Position numbers and translations under genes: made by a program
Assembly: GCA_965238125.1 (NCBI GenBank)
Contig: OZ250179.1
Coordinates: 2,976,001-3,040,000, forward strand
Reading direction: 5' to 3'
Length of the DNA stretch: 64,000 nt
DNA from: UBA6623 sp965238125
GTDB lineage: Bacteria > Acidobacteriota > Terriglobia > Bryobacterales > UBA6623
In this document: positions 7,182 to 16,175 of the stretch, piece by piece
Numbering within the stretch: position 1 is the stretch's first letter
Layout: each line of letters begins with the position of its first letter
The notes under the pieces: model-generated
What the model saw: the letters and a program-made list of their open reading frames with translations, nothing else
Database searches by the model: none
Told to the model about the DNA's origin: nothing

Positions 7182-9701
7182 TCAGTCGACGAATAAGAAC
7201 TCGTTGCTGTTGAAGATCAGCCGCGCCAAATTGGCCGTTCCGCGACGGCCGGCGTAGTCGGCCAGAAGGCGCGCTTCGGTCGGGTCCGGAGAACGCGCCA
7301 GCGCAAGCCGATAGGCGTAATCGATCTGGCGATCCAAGTCCCGGCTGTGGGCGCGCAGCCGGGTCGCGAAGTGCTCCGACTGTTGCACCATTAACGGGTC
7401 GTTGAGCAGCGCCAGAGCCTGAACCGCCGTCAGCGTGCTGCTGCGCTTGTCCACCAGCAACGACGGGTCCGCGCAGTCCAGGCTCTCCATGAAGGGGTCT
7501 TGCACGCTGCGAACCAGGAAGCGATAGACGCTGCGACGCCGTGCCTCCGGACTCGCAAAGTCAAATCGAGCATAGTCGTAAATCGGTGAATGGTCGTCCT
7601 TGAAAAAGAAGTGCTCGGCCGACGGCCCGCCCATCGTCCGGTCCAGTTGGCCGCTCACCGCCAACACCGCGTCTCGCACCGATTCCGCATCGAGCCGGCG
7701 GCGGTTGATCCGCCACAGAAACTGATTCGATCCGTCCGCCACCTCGTTCGCGGCGTTATGGACCGAGGCCTGACGATACACCGCGCTCGTGGTAATCAGC
7801 CGATGCAGACTCTTCAGCGAACCGCCCCTGTCGCGAAACCAGACGGCCAACCAATCGAGCAATTCCGGATGCGTCGGGCGGCCCCCCATCTTCCCGAAAT
7901 CGTTCGGCGAGTCGACCAGCCCTCGTCCGAAGTGATAGTGCCAGACGCGGTTGACGATCGAACGCCAGGTGAGCGGGTTGGCCGGGTTGGTGATCCACTT
8001 GGCCAGCGCCAGCCGACGCTCGCCCTCGGCGGCCCCGTCGGGAAGTTCAAACCGGGCCGGCAGATCGCGCACCGCCGAGACGGTTCCAGGCGACATGAGT
8101 TTACCCGGGGCTTCCACGCTGCCGCGTGCCAACAAGTGAATCGGCCGCGGCTCCCAGGGCGGCGTGTGATTGCCGTGTGTCTTGAAATAGTTTGCCGCTG
8201 TGTAGACCCATTCGGGCTCGGGCAGCTTTTCGAGCGCCTCGTCGATCTGCTCGAGCCGGGTTTCGAGCCATTCGAGCCGCTCGCGGGTGGGGGCGTCGAG
8301 CCGGGTCCGGACGAGCGGCTTCCTCTCCGTCGCGATCGCCTCTTGCTCCTTGGAGATTTCCCCTTGGCGCTTCCTGGTTTGCTCCGTCTCGACCTCGCCG
8401 ACTTTCGGCAGTAAGTCTTCGAACTCCGCGCTGAGCTTCGCGCGCCGGGCATCGAGCGCCTTGATCGCCGGGCTGGTAACCTCTTTCGCGATCGCGAGCA
8501 AAGGCTGCATGGCGGCTTCGATTTGGCGCCGTTGTTTCCAAAAAGCTTGTCGTTCCTTGTGGACGACGGGGTCGCGGTCGTAGGGCAGCTCGGCGCGGTC
8601 AACCCCGGCGAAGACGGCTTGCAGCGAGTAGTAGTCTTCCTGCTTGATGGGGTCGAACTTGTGGTCGTGGCAGCGCGCGCAATGGGCCGTCAAGCTGACG
8701 AAGGTCGACATGGTCGCCGCCAGCATGTCGTCGCGGTCGAGCAGACGGGCGATCTTCTTGTCTTTGGTGCCCTCGCGCAGCTCGGCGTGGCCGACGTAGT
8801 CCCAGGGGCCGGCGGCGATGAAGCCGGTGGCGATCAGGCCGTCGGCCGAATCGGGTGCGAGCACATCGCCGGCAAGCTGCTCTTCAACGAACAGCGCGTA
8901 GGGCTTGTCTTCGTTGAAGGCGCGAATCACCCAGTCGCGATAAGGCCAGGAATGGCGGCGCGCTTTGTCCTTGTCATAGCCGTGCGACTCGCCGTAGTGG
9001 ACGACGTCAAGCCAGTGACGTCCCCAGCGCTCGCCGTAGCGAGGCGAAGCGAGCAGGCGGTCGACGAGGTTTTGATAGGCGCGCTCGGAGTCGTCGTTGA
9101 TAAAGGCTTCGACTTCGTCCGGGGTCGGCGGCAGCCCGTGTAGATCATAGGTCAGGCGGCGAATCAACGTGCGGCGGTCGGCCTCGGGTGAGTGCGAGAG
9201 CTTCTTGTCGTTGAGCTTCGCGAGGATGAAGCAGTCGATATCGGTACGGACCCAGGGCGACGGTGTCGCGGGCGCGGGAATCGGAGTGAGGGGCCGGAAC
9301 GACCACCAGATGCCGGCCTCGGAATCGTCGTCCGTGCCGTCGTTGGTTGCGCCTTCGCTGACCCAGCGCCGAATCAACGAGACTTCGTCGGCGGTGAGCG
9401 GCGCGCCGGCTTTCGGCATGGCGGGTTGAGGGCCGCTGATGACGCGGATGAGAAGGCTCTCGTCGGGTTGGCCCGCGACGACCGCCGGGCCGCCCTTGCC
9501 GCCTTTCAGTAGGGCGGCGTGTCCGGCGAGCGATAGGTCGGCTTGCGGGTTTGTCGCGGCGTGGCAGACAGAGCAGCGCGCTTCGAGAATCGGGCGGATG
9601 TGCCGTTCGAAGCTGACCGGGGTTTGGGCGTCGGCGGACCCGGTCGTGAAGGTCGACAGAACCGCGAGCAGGGCCCACAAAGCATGGAACCTTTGGTTCA
9701 T
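7182..9701 (-). CDS. secreted DUF1549/DUF1553 protein with N-terminal cytochrome-c-like domain
   Basis: 839 residues. A signal peptide (MNQRFHALWALLAVLSTFTT..) is followed by a c-type haem motif CSVCH at residues 43-47 in a planctomycete-type PSCyt1 domain, then DUF1549 (about 150-350, with YGERWGRHWLDVVHYGES), a charged helical segment (about 370-480) and DUF1553 (about 570-820, with NRVWHYHFGRGLV). Function is unproven; the family is thought to act at the cell surface in degrading or oxidising complex organics. Unlike the other two copies in this window it has no DUF1501 partner beside it and no inserted carbohydrate-binding-like domain. The ATG at 9701 gives a proper signal peptide; a perfect TATAAT ends 10 nt before it. 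Confidence 0.9.
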   Translation of the reverse strand: MNQRFHALWALLAVLSTFTTGSADAQTPVSFERHIRPILEARCSVCHAATNPQADLSLAGHAALLKGGKGGPAVVAGQPDESLLIRVISGPQPAMPKAGAPLTADEVSLIRRWVSEGATNDGTDDDSEAGIWWSFRPLTPIPAPATPSPWVRTDIDCFILAKLNDKKLSHSPEADRRTLIRRLTYDLHGLPPTPDEVEAFINDDSERAYQNLVDRLLASPRYGERWGRHWLDVVHYGESHGYDKDKARRHSWPYRDWVIRAFNEDKPYALFVEEQLAGDVLAPDSADGLIATGFIAAGPWDYVGHAELREGTKDKKIARLLDRDDMLAATMSTFVSLTAHCARCHDHKFDPIKQEDYYSLQAVFAGVDRAELPYDRDPVVHKERQAFWKQRRQIEAAMQPLLAIAKEVTSPAIKALDARRAKLSAEFEDLLPKVGEVETEQTRKRQGEISKEQEAIATERKPLVRTRLDAPTRERLEWLETRLEQIDEALEKLPEPEWVYTAANYFKTHGNHTPPWEPRPIHLLARGSVEAPGKLMSPGTVSAVRDLPARFELPDGAAEGERRLALAKWITNPANPLTWRSIVNRVWHYHFGRGLVDSPNDFGKMGGRPTHPELLDWLAVWFRDRGGSLKSLHRLITTSAVYRQASVHNAANEVADGSNQFLWRINRRRLDAESVRDAVLAVSGQLDRTMGGPSAEHFFFKDDHSPIYDYARFDFASPEARRRSVYRFLVRSVQDPFMESLDCADPSLLVDKRSSTLTAVQALALLNDPLMVQQSEHFATRLRAHSRDLDRQIDYAYRLALARSPDPTEARLLADYAGRRGTANLARLIFNSNEFLFVD

Positions 9702-9913
9702 CACAGTCCTGATTATAGCCGTCAAGCGCTCCGAATCGAACCGGCGAGGGTGCTGCATTCCTAAGGAATATGAACCCTATTGCCGACAACTTGGTTCCGG
9801 AATCGGTGAGAGGCCGTTGGTCGTGCGCCCGTTGCTTGCGGCGCGGGAACGACCGATCGAGATCGACCCTGTGAATCCAGCGAAAGGCCGGGCCGGTCTT
9901 GCGCTGTGGGGGC

Positions 9914-9947
9914 GGCCCTTTCACTGTTCTGGTGGTGAGCGCCGGCG
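9914..9947 (+). repeat. dispersed repeat, family E, copy 1
   Basis: GGCCCTTTCACTGTTCTGG followed by TGGTGAGCGCCGGCG; 30 of 34 positions match 10905-10939. Both copies lie close to the coiled-coil gene and may mark a duplicated segment. The rest of 9759-10086 holds nothing recognisable. Confidence 0.6.
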
Positions 9948-10086
9948 GGTCCCGCATACCGAGACGTCGAGAATGCGACCTCATTCAACCAGTGGCCGTC
10001 CATGGGATCGATGGACCGGGGGGCGGTTCAAGCTCTCAAAATCTCGGGGATATCGTGCTTGGCCGTTTGGAGGACCGCGCAGCGGT

Positions 10087-10548
10087 TCAGCCGCCGGAAC
10101 TTTCTCGCTTGCGCGCCTCAAGAGCTTTGAGGATAAGTTCAACTTGCTGTTGCAGCGGAAGAGTTCCTTGGGGGCCGAGAGCCCTCAGAATTGACTCAAC
10201 TTGGTCGTGTTTTGCATAAGACGGTTCCGGGCCGAACAAGTGGTCCACGCGTTTGCTGAGTTGTTCAATGGAATGTTGTAAGGCCTTGATCTGATTCTGG
10301 AGAAGGCGTGTCGTGTTGTCAACCTGCGTTTGCGTGGCGATTTTCCCCTTTAGCTCGTTCACATCGTCGCGCAGGGCCTTTTGTTCGGTCTGCGTGGCGG
10401 CCTTGCCTTTCAGCTCATTCACATCGTCGCGGAGGCCTTTTTGTTCCATCATGAACTTTCCGATTCGAATGAAAACACCCACGATGGCAAGGACCGCGAC
10501 AACAGCGGCAGCTAACGGACCCAACGTTTGGACGGACAAGCACTCCAC
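10087..10548 (-). CDS. small membrane-anchored coiled-coil protein
   Basis: Hypothetical protein of about 153 residues. One N-terminal transmembrane helix (LGPLAAAVVAVLAIVGVFI) is followed by two nearly identical 20-residue units, EQKGLRDDVNELKGKAATQT and a second copy with Ala and Ile substitutions, then a Leu/Gln-rich coiled coil and a basic C-terminus. The direct duplication is also visible in DNA as about 60-bp tandem units near 10329-10448. The GTG at 10548 is preferred because GGGGAG lies 9 nt upstream; a GTG at 10590 is also in frame. Function unknown. Confidence 0.6.
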   Translation of the reverse strand: MECLSVQTLGPLAAAVVAVLAIVGVFIRIGKFMMEQKGLRDDVNELKGKAATQTEQKALRDDVNELKGKIATQTQVDNTTRLLQNQIKALQHSIEQLSKRVDHLFGPEPSYAKHDQVESILRALGPQGTLPLQQQVELILKALEARKRESSGG

Positions 10549-10667
10549 GATTTCGGCTCCCCGAGCGCGGCAAAAAACGTACCTTGTCACATGGCACGGA
10601 AACCGGGGAGATGAAATTCGACAACCAGGCCGTCATGGCTTCCATCGTCGCGGTTCGTGGAGAGGAT

Positions 10668-10850
10668 TAGCCCGCTTTTCTCACCGCGTGGCGAGGCAAA
10701 GTGCATGAAAGGTCCGTCAGTACGAGGCGCGCGCCGCTTGGCGCGCGGAGGCGTACTTGAACAGTACGGTGAGCACGGCGAGCAAGCGCAACGAAGTAAT
10801 GGCGGGCCTATCGTGTGCTTTGCTCGTCAGGCGGTGAGAAATGCGGGCTA
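10668..10850 (+). mobile_element. 183-bp MITE-like element, copy B
   Basis: Same length as copy A and 97% identical to its reverse complement (5 differences). Ends TAGCCCGC/GCGGGCTA with about 50-bp terminal inverted repeats; TA at both borders. With copy A it flanks about 3.8 kb containing the DUF1549/DUF1553 gene. Confidence 0.75.
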
Positions 10851-10904
10851 GTCCGGCCGGCACGGGTTGGCCGCCCGCGTTGGCTGCGTTGCCGCCGTAT
10901 AGGA

Positions 10905-10939
10905 GGGGCCTTTCGCTATTCTGGTGGTGAGCGCCGGCG
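10905..10939 (+). repeat. dispersed repeat, family E, copy 2
   Basis: Near-identical to 9914-9947 and located just upstream of the amidohydrolase start; part of it would be translated if an upstream GTG (10924) were used. Confidence 0.6.
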
Positions 10940-10968
10940 ACCGCAAAACCCGCGGCGACACTTCCAAT

Positions 10969-12120
10969 ATGCCGTATTCAAACCGCAAGCCCATCCGACT
11001 GAACCGCGACTTCGCCGCTGCGCCGCGGGGCCGTTTCACGGGCCGCTTCGCGGTCGGCTGCGCGCTTCTCGCGGTCACCTCGACTGCGTCGTCGCAATCG
11101 CTGACCTTCGAGGAGTATCAGCCGGTCTCGACGCTCGTGGTTCCGGAACATCCGACGACAAGGGCGAAGTTTCCTGTCATCGACATTCACAGTCATCACT
11201 GGGATGCGGAAGGCAAGGAGCTGGATCGTATCGTTGGAGAAATGGACCAGCAGAATCTCCGTTTGCTCGTCAATCTCAGCGGCAGGAGCGGGGAGACTCT
11301 CAAGCAGTTCGTTCGCAACTACACGCGGGGTTATCCGGGGCGTTTTGCGATTTTCGCCAATGTGGACTTCAGCGGTATTGACGACAAAGAGTGGGGCTCG
11401 AGGGCGGCGGCCCAACTCGAGCGCGATGTCGAAAACGGAGCCCAAGGCCTGAAGATCTACAAGAATCTGGGCCTTAGTGTGTTCTACAAAGACGGCCGCC
11501 GGATGCCGGTGGATGATCCGGCGATCGACCCGGTTTGGCGGATGTGCGCGAAGTTGAAGGTCCCGGTCTTGATCCACGTCGCCGAGCCGGCTCCCTTCTT
11601 TGAACCCGTCGACAGCAAGAATGAACGCTGGCTCGAACTGAAAATGTTTCCCCAGCGGCGGCGCCCGCCCGACAAGTTTCCGCGTTTCGAGGAACTCAAC
11701 GGCGAGCGCGACCGCTTGGTGGGACGTCATCCGGGCGTCAATTTCATCATCGCTCACCTGGGCTGGCACGGAAACGATTTGGGGCGTCTGGAGAGACTCT
11801 TCGCGAAGTACCCGAATTTCTACACCGAGATGGCGGCGGTCTTGGCCGAGTTGGGCCGGCAGCCCTTCACGGCGCGGGAGTTCTTGATTCGTAACAAAGA
11901 CCGGGTGCTGTTCGGGAAAGACACGTACAGGGCTTCGGAGTTTCCCTACTACTGGCGCGTGCTCGAAACCCGCGATGAGTATTTCGATTATTATCGACGG
12001 CGTCACGCGAATTGGAAAATGTACGGGCTCGACTTGCCCGACGAAACGCTGAAACACATCTACTACAAGAACGCCTTGCGGCTGGTACCCGGGATTGACC
12101 CCTCCGGTTACCCCGAGTAG
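10969..12120 (+). CDS. secreted amidohydrolase family 2 (TIM-barrel metal-dependent hydrolase)
   Basis: 383 residues. A signal-peptide-like N-terminus (FAVGCALLAVTSTASSQS) precedes the amidohydrolase_2 barrel: first metal motif DIHSHHWD (HxH) at about residue 68, KIYKNLGLSV, a metal His in VLIHVAEP, IIAHLGWHGND, and a late catalytic Asp in VLFGKDTY. The LKIYKNLG-LIH-AHLG-FGKD order matches decarboxylase/ACMSD-like amidohydrolases. Substrate unknown. The ATG at 10969 is preferred over the GTG at 10924 because the latter lies in repeat E. xylB follows after 71 bp. Confidence 0.85.
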   Translation: MPYSNRKPIRLNRDFAAAPRGRFTGRFAVGCALLAVTSTASSQSLTFEEYQPVSTLVVPEHPTTRAKFPVIDIHSHHWDAEGKELDRIVGEMDQQNLRLLVNLSGRSGETLKQFVRNYTRGYPGRFAIFANVDFSGIDDKEWGSRAAAQLERDVENGAQGLKIYKNLGLSVFYKDGRRMPVDDPAIDPVWRMCAKLKVPVLIHVAEPAPFFEPVDSKNERWLELKMFPQRRRPPDKFPRFEELNGERDRLVGRHPGVNFIIAHLGWHGNDLGRLERLFAKYPNFYTEMAAVLAELGRQPFTAREFLIRNKDRVLFGKDTYRASEFPYYWRVLETRDEYFDYYRRRHANWKMYGLDLPDETLKHIYYKNALRLVPGIDPSGYPE

Positions 12121-12191
12121 GCGGGGAGGGCTGCGGCGTTCGTCTTGCTCGTTTCGGCGTTGCCCGGCGAAAGAAGAAAGCGAAAAGACTC

Positions 12192-13718
12192 GTGAAATAT
12201 TGGCTTGGAATCGATATTGGAACCGGCGGGTCGCGCGCCTTGCTGGTGGATGCCGAGGGGCATATCGCCGCCGGCGTCACCGCTGCTCATGAAGACATCC
12301 ACATGGCTCAGCCCCTCTGGGCGGAGCAACGTCCCCAAAACTGGTGGGAGGCCGCGGTGGAGGCCGTCCAAGGCGTGCTGGCCAAGGCCGGCGCGGCCGG
12401 CGACGACATCGCCGGCATCGGGCTTTCCGGTCAGATGCACGGGCTCGTGTTGCTGGACGCGGAGAATCAAGTCGTGCGGCCGGCGCTGATCTGGTGCGAC
12501 CAGCGCTGCCAGGAACAAGTCGACTGGATCAACTCTGTCGCCGGCGAAGAGATGGTCCTCGAGCAGACGGCGAACCCGGTGTTGACCGGCTTCACGGCGC
12601 CGAAGCTGATCTGGGTTCGCGACCACGATCCGGCGAGTTACGAAAAGACGCGGCAGGTTCTGCTTCCGAAAGACTATGTTCGGTTTTGCTTGACCGGAGA
12701 ATTTGCGGGGGATGTCTCGGACGCCTCGGGCACGGCGCTGTTCGACGTGGTCAACCGCCGTTGGGCCGAGCCGCTGATTGACAAGCTTGGGATCGATCGT
12801 TCCGTATTGCCGCGAGTTGTGGAGTCTTCCGAGGTGTGCGGTGCGATCACCGCCGAAGCGGCCACCAAGACGGGCCTCAAGGAAGGCACGCCGGTTGTGG
12901 GCGGGGCGGGGGACCAAGCCGCCGGCGCGGTGGGCTCGGGGATTGTCGATCCCGGACTGGTTTCGTGCACGATAGGGACATCGGGGGTCGTTTTTTCTCA
13001 CCTCGACAGGGTCGATTACGATCCCCAAGGACGGGTCCACACCTTCTGTCACGCTGTTCCGGGCAAGTGGCATGTGATGGGCGTGACGCAGGGCGCGGGG
13101 CTGAGTCTGCAATGGTTTCGCAATCAACTCGGGAGTGACGCCGTGGCGGCCGCCGAAGAGAATGGCGTCGATCCGTACGATCTGCTGATCGAAGAGGCCG
13201 CCGGTGCACCGGCAGGGAGCGAGGGTTTGTTCTGGCTTCCCTACTTGATGGGGGAGCGCACGCCGCACCTCGATGCCCAAGCGCGCGGAGGCTGGGTCGG
13301 TTTGACGGCGAAGCACACGCGGGCGCATCTGATTCGCTCGGTGATTGAGGGGGTTTCCTACAGCCTCCAAGATTGCCTGACGATCGTCGAGTCGCTGGGC
13401 GTGGATGTGGAAGTCGTGCGCGCGACTGGGGGAGGCGCTCGCAGCCCCTTCTGGCGGCAGGTGCTGGCGAACGTCTTTGACCGGCCGATTGCGACGCTCG
13501 AGACGCAGGAGGGCTCGGCCTACGGCGCGGCGCTTTTGGGGATGGTCGGCAGCGGACATCACGCGAGTGTGAGCGAGGCGTGTAAGGTGTCGATTCGCGA
13601 GCAGGACCGCATAGCTCCCGAGCGTGGGGCGAGCGAGGCGTATCAGAAGCGATACGAAGTTTTCAGCAGCCTCTACCCGGCGCTAAAGCAGTCGTATCGC
13701 GATATTGCTTCCCTATGA
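12192..13718 (+). CDS. xylB: xylulokinase
   Basis: FGGY-family kinase phosphorylating D-xylulose to xylulose 5-phosphate for the pentose phosphate pathway. N-terminal phosphate-binding DIGTGGSRALLVD, the substrate segment GLSGQMHGLVLLD (about 77-89), WCDQR, catalytic Asp in GGAGDQAAGAVGSG (about 240), TIGTSGVV and the C-terminal ATGGGARSPFWRQ adenosine motif. 508 residues, normal. The start is GTG. No xylose isomerase or transporter is adjacent, so the sugar source is uncertain; xylulokinase is more likely than other FGGY kinases given the SGQMHG motif. Confidence 0.92.
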   Translation: MKYWLGIDIGTGGSRALLVDAEGHIAAGVTAAHEDIHMAQPLWAEQRPQNWWEAAVEAVQGVLAKAGAAGDDIAGIGLSGQMHGLVLLDAENQVVRPALIWCDQRCQEQVDWINSVAGEEMVLEQTANPVLTGFTAPKLIWVRDHDPASYEKTRQVLLPKDYVRFCLTGEFAGDVSDASGTALFDVVNRRWAEPLIDKLGIDRSVLPRVVESSEVCGAITAEAATKTGLKEGTPVVGGAGDQAAGAVGSGIVDPGLVSCTIGTSGVVFSHLDRVDYDPQGRVHTFCHAVPGKWHVMGVTQGAGLSLQWFRNQLGSDAVAAAEENGVDPYDLLIEEAAGAPAGSEGLFWLPYLMGERTPHLDAQARGGWVGLTAKHTRAHLIRSVIEGVSYSLQDCLTIVESLGVDVEVVRATGGGARSPFWRQVLANVFDRPIATLETQEGSAYGAALLGMVGSGHHASVSEACKVSIREQDRIAPERGASEAYQKRYEVFSSLYPALKQSYRDIASL

Positions 13719-13730
13719 ACCTTGCTTTCC

Positions 13731-13804
13731 AAACCGAGCCGCGACCGTAAGGGAGCGGTATCCGATGCAACCGCCGGCATCTGAAAAGAGTAGCGGACCT
13801 ACAG
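13731..13804 (+). repeat. dispersed palindromic repeat, family A, copy 2 (long form)
   Basis: Contains AAACCGAGCCGCGACCGTAA, GGGAGCGGTAT and, about 35 bp on, AAGAGTAGCGGACCTACA. The same two blocks recur in the same order at 55308-55381, so the full element is about 75 bp. It sits between the convergent xylB and trpD. Confidence 0.7.
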
Positions 13805-13824
13805 CACCCCGCGGCCGCACCCCC

Positions 13825-14862
13825 TCATTCCCCGGCTAACCGTGTAGTAAGTTCAGCCAGTTGCCGCAAGCGCTCGGCCGCTTCGCCGGAATCGATCGAG
13901 CGGGCCGCTTCCCCGGCCCCGGCCCGAAAATCCTCCGCGCGCCCGGCGGCAACCAGCGCGGCCGCAGCGTTGGCGACCACGATGTCGCGGCGGGGGCCGG
14001 GGCGGCCTTCGAGAATTCCCTTGACAATCGCCGAGTTCGCTGCCACGTCTCCCCCGGCGAGGTCCTCGGCCCGGGCTTCGGGGAGTCCGAAATCGGCGGG
14101 TTTGACCTTGCTGAGAGTCACATCCCCGTCGCGGACTTCGGCGACAGTAGTGACACCGGTGGTTGTGATTTCATCGAGACCGTCTTCGCCGTGAACGACG
14201 AAAGCCCGACGCAGGCCAAGCCCGGCTAGAGCCTCGGCGATCATCGGGACGAGGCGTTCGGCGAACACGCCGACGACTTGCGCTCCGGCGCCGGTGGGGT
14301 TCGTCAGCGGGCCGAGGACGTTAAAGATGGTCCGCATCTTGAGTTGGCCCCGCACGGGCTGCGCGTATTTCATGGCCGGGTGAAAGCGCGGCGCGAACAT
14401 AAAACCGACTCCGACCTGCTCGATTGATCGAGCGACGTGCTCGGGAGCGAGCGCGACTTCGACGCCTAGAGCTTCGAGTACGTCGGCGCTGCCGCAGCGG
14501 CTCGAAATCGAGCGGTTGCCGTGTTTGGCCACGGGGACCCCGGCGCCGGCGACGACGAGCGCCGTCGCGGTCGAGATGTTAAACGTGCCCGAGTCGTCAC
14601 CGCCCGTGCCGCAGGTATCGACGAGCGCGTCGCGGTCAACCGCCATCAGCGGAACCGACGCCGCGTGACGTCGCATCGAGCGGGCGCAACCCACGATTTC
14701 GTCGACCGTTTCTCCTTTCATCCGGAGCGCGACGAGCAGCGCGCCGAGCAGGGCCGGGTCGACCTCGCCATCGAGAATTTCGTTCATCGCGGCCGAGGCT
14801 TCCTCGGCGGTCAGGTCGGTCTTTTCGGCTGCTTTGTGCAGGGCTTCGAGCGCGGCGCTCAT
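13825..14862 (-). CDS. trpD: anthranilate phosphoribosyltransferase
   Basis: Second step of tryptophan synthesis: anthranilate plus PRPP. The PRPP-binding glycine loop CGTGGDDSGTFNIST (about 85-99), KHGNRSISSRCGSADVLEALG (the KHGN-R-SS-G-AD motif), and HPAMKYAQPVRGQLKMRTIFN-type segment are all present. 345 residues, typical. The ATG is preceded by GGAGG. No other trp gene is adjacent, so it is a stand-alone trpD. It is divergent from sucC across about 105 bp. Confidence 0.95.
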   Translation of the reverse strand: MSAALEALHKAAEKTDLTAEEASAAMNEILDGEVDPALLGALLVALRMKGETVDEIVGCARSMRRHAASVPLMAVDRDALVDTCGTGGDDSGTFNISTATALVVAGAGVPVAKHGNRSISSRCGSADVLEALGVEVALAPEHVARSIEQVGVGFMFAPRFHPAMKYAQPVRGQLKMRTIFNVLGPLTNPTGAGAQVVGVFAERLVPMIAEALAGLGLRRAFVVHGEDGLDEITTTGVTTVAEVRDGDVTLSKVKPADFGLPEARAEDLAGGDVAANSAIVKGILEGRPGPRRDIVVANAAAALVAAGRAEDFRAGAGEAARSIDSGEAAERLRQLAELTTRLAGE

Positions 14863-14887
14863 TGCGGTTCGGCCTCCCGGGTTTTCG

Positions 14888-14917
14888 TTGCCTTCGCGTC
14901 GAATGATCGCTTATAGT
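14888..14917 (+). promoter_or_regulatory. candidate sigma70-type promoter for sucCD
   Basis: TTGCCT, an 18-nt spacer and TATAGT, about 50 bp before the sucC ATG, in the divergent trpD-sucC region. Confidence 0.4.
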
Positions 14918-14967
14918 GATGGTTCGATTTCGCGATTCCCCGATCGTACCACGGGGTTTCTCATCCC

Positions 14968-16125
14968 ATGAAAATCCACGAATATCAGGCGAAGGAGATC
15001 CTTCGCCAACACAGCGTCCCGGTACCGCGAGGAAAGGTCGCCTTTTCGGCCGATGAGGTCAAGGCGGCGGCCGAGGAGCTGGGCGGCCGGGTGGTCGTCA
15101 AGGCGCAGATTCACGCCGGCGGACGCGGCAAGGGCGGCGGCGTCAAGATCGCCGAGAACGCCGATGAGGCGGCTCAATTGGCCGAACAAATCATCGGGAT
15201 GACGCTGGTGACCCATCAGACCGGCTCGGAGGGGCGACTCGTCAAACGGGTGTTGGTCGAGGAAACGCTTCCGATCGAGAGAGAACTCTATCTAGGGGTC
15301 GTTCTCGATCGGGCTCTGGGGAAGCCGGTGTTCATGGCGTCGTCGGCCGGCGGGATGGAAATCGAGCAAGTCGCCGCCGATACGCCGGAGTTGATCTTAA
15401 AAGAAACGATCGAGCCCGGCCTGGGGCTCGCGGCTTTCCAAGCGCGACGGCTGGCCTTCGGGATGGACGTCCCGAGCGAGCTGATCGCGGCGGCGGCGAA
15501 TGCGATGACGGCGTTGGCCGAGGCTTACGACGCGACCGACGCGAACTTGGTCGAGATCAATCCGTTTGTGCTGACCTCGGACGGCCAAGCGGTGGCGCTC
15601 GACGCCAAGATGGATTTCGACGATAACGCCTTGTTCCGGCACCCGGAGTTGAAGGACTTGCGCGATCTGGGAGAAGAGGAACCGCTCGAGACCGACGCCC
15701 ACAATCACGGGCTGAACTACATCAAACTCGACGGCAACATCGGCTGCATGGTCAACGGCGCGGGCCTCGCGATGGCGACGATGGACATCATCCAATATGC
15801 CGGCGGAATGCCCGCGAACTTCCTTGACGCCGGCGGCGGTGCTAGCGCGGATCAGGTGAAAAACGGCTTTCGCATCATCCTTTCTGACAAGAACGTCAGG
15901 GCGATCTTGATCAACATCTTCGGGGGGATTTTGAAGGTCGATACGCTCGCGGAGGGTGTCGTGGCGGCGGCGAAGGAACTGGCTATCGAGGTTCCCATCG
16001 TGCTGCGGTTGGAAGGGACGAACGTCGAGTTGGGCCGGAAGATCTTGGCCGAGTCGGGGATGGATTTCATCGTGGCCGACAACATGAATGAGGCGGCCGA
16101 GAAGGTCGTGGCGGCCGCCGGATAG
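14968..16125 (+). CDS. sucC: succinyl-CoA ligase [ADP-forming] beta subunit
   Basis: Substrate-level phosphorylation step of the TCA cycle, with SucD. ATP-grasp domain at the N-terminus (KIHEYQAKEILRQH, KAQIHAGGRGKGGGVK), the metal segment EINPFVLT (about 192) and the C-terminal CoA-ligase domain with GLNYIKLDGNIGCMVNGAGL and GIL.VD. 385 residues, as expected. sucD follows after 50 bp on the same strand, forming the usual sucCD operon. Confidence 0.97.
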   Translation: MKIHEYQAKEILRQHSVPVPRGKVAFSADEVKAAAEELGGRVVVKAQIHAGGRGKGGGVKIAENADEAAQLAEQIIGMTLVTHQTGSEGRLVKRVLVEETLPIERELYLGVVLDRALGKPVFMASSAGGMEIEQVAADTPELILKETIEPGLGLAAFQARRLAFGMDVPSELIAAAANAMTALAEAYDATDANLVEINPFVLTSDGQAVALDAKMDFDDNALFRHPELKDLRDLGEEEPLETDAHNHGLNYIKLDGNIGCMVNGAGLAMATMDIIQYAGGMPANFLDAGGGASADQVKNGFRIILSDKNVRAILINIFGGILKVDTLAEGVVAAAKELAIEVPIVLRLEGTNVELGRKILAESGMDFIVADNMNEAAEKVVAAAG

Positions 16126-16175
16126 CGGCTCAGTGAGCCCCCATTTTTTCGCGGGCCCCGGCAAACGAGACGCGC

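Noticed and set aside
6682..10850. Composite transposon formed by the two 183-bp copies
   Set aside because: Copies are short, encode no transposase and no target duplication surrounds the whole unit; they are treated as independent MITE-like insertions.
12108..13562. Long minus-strand frame (484 codons) antisense to xylB
   Set aside because: Arg/Pro/His-rich shadow of a strongly supported kinase gene; no domain and no start context.
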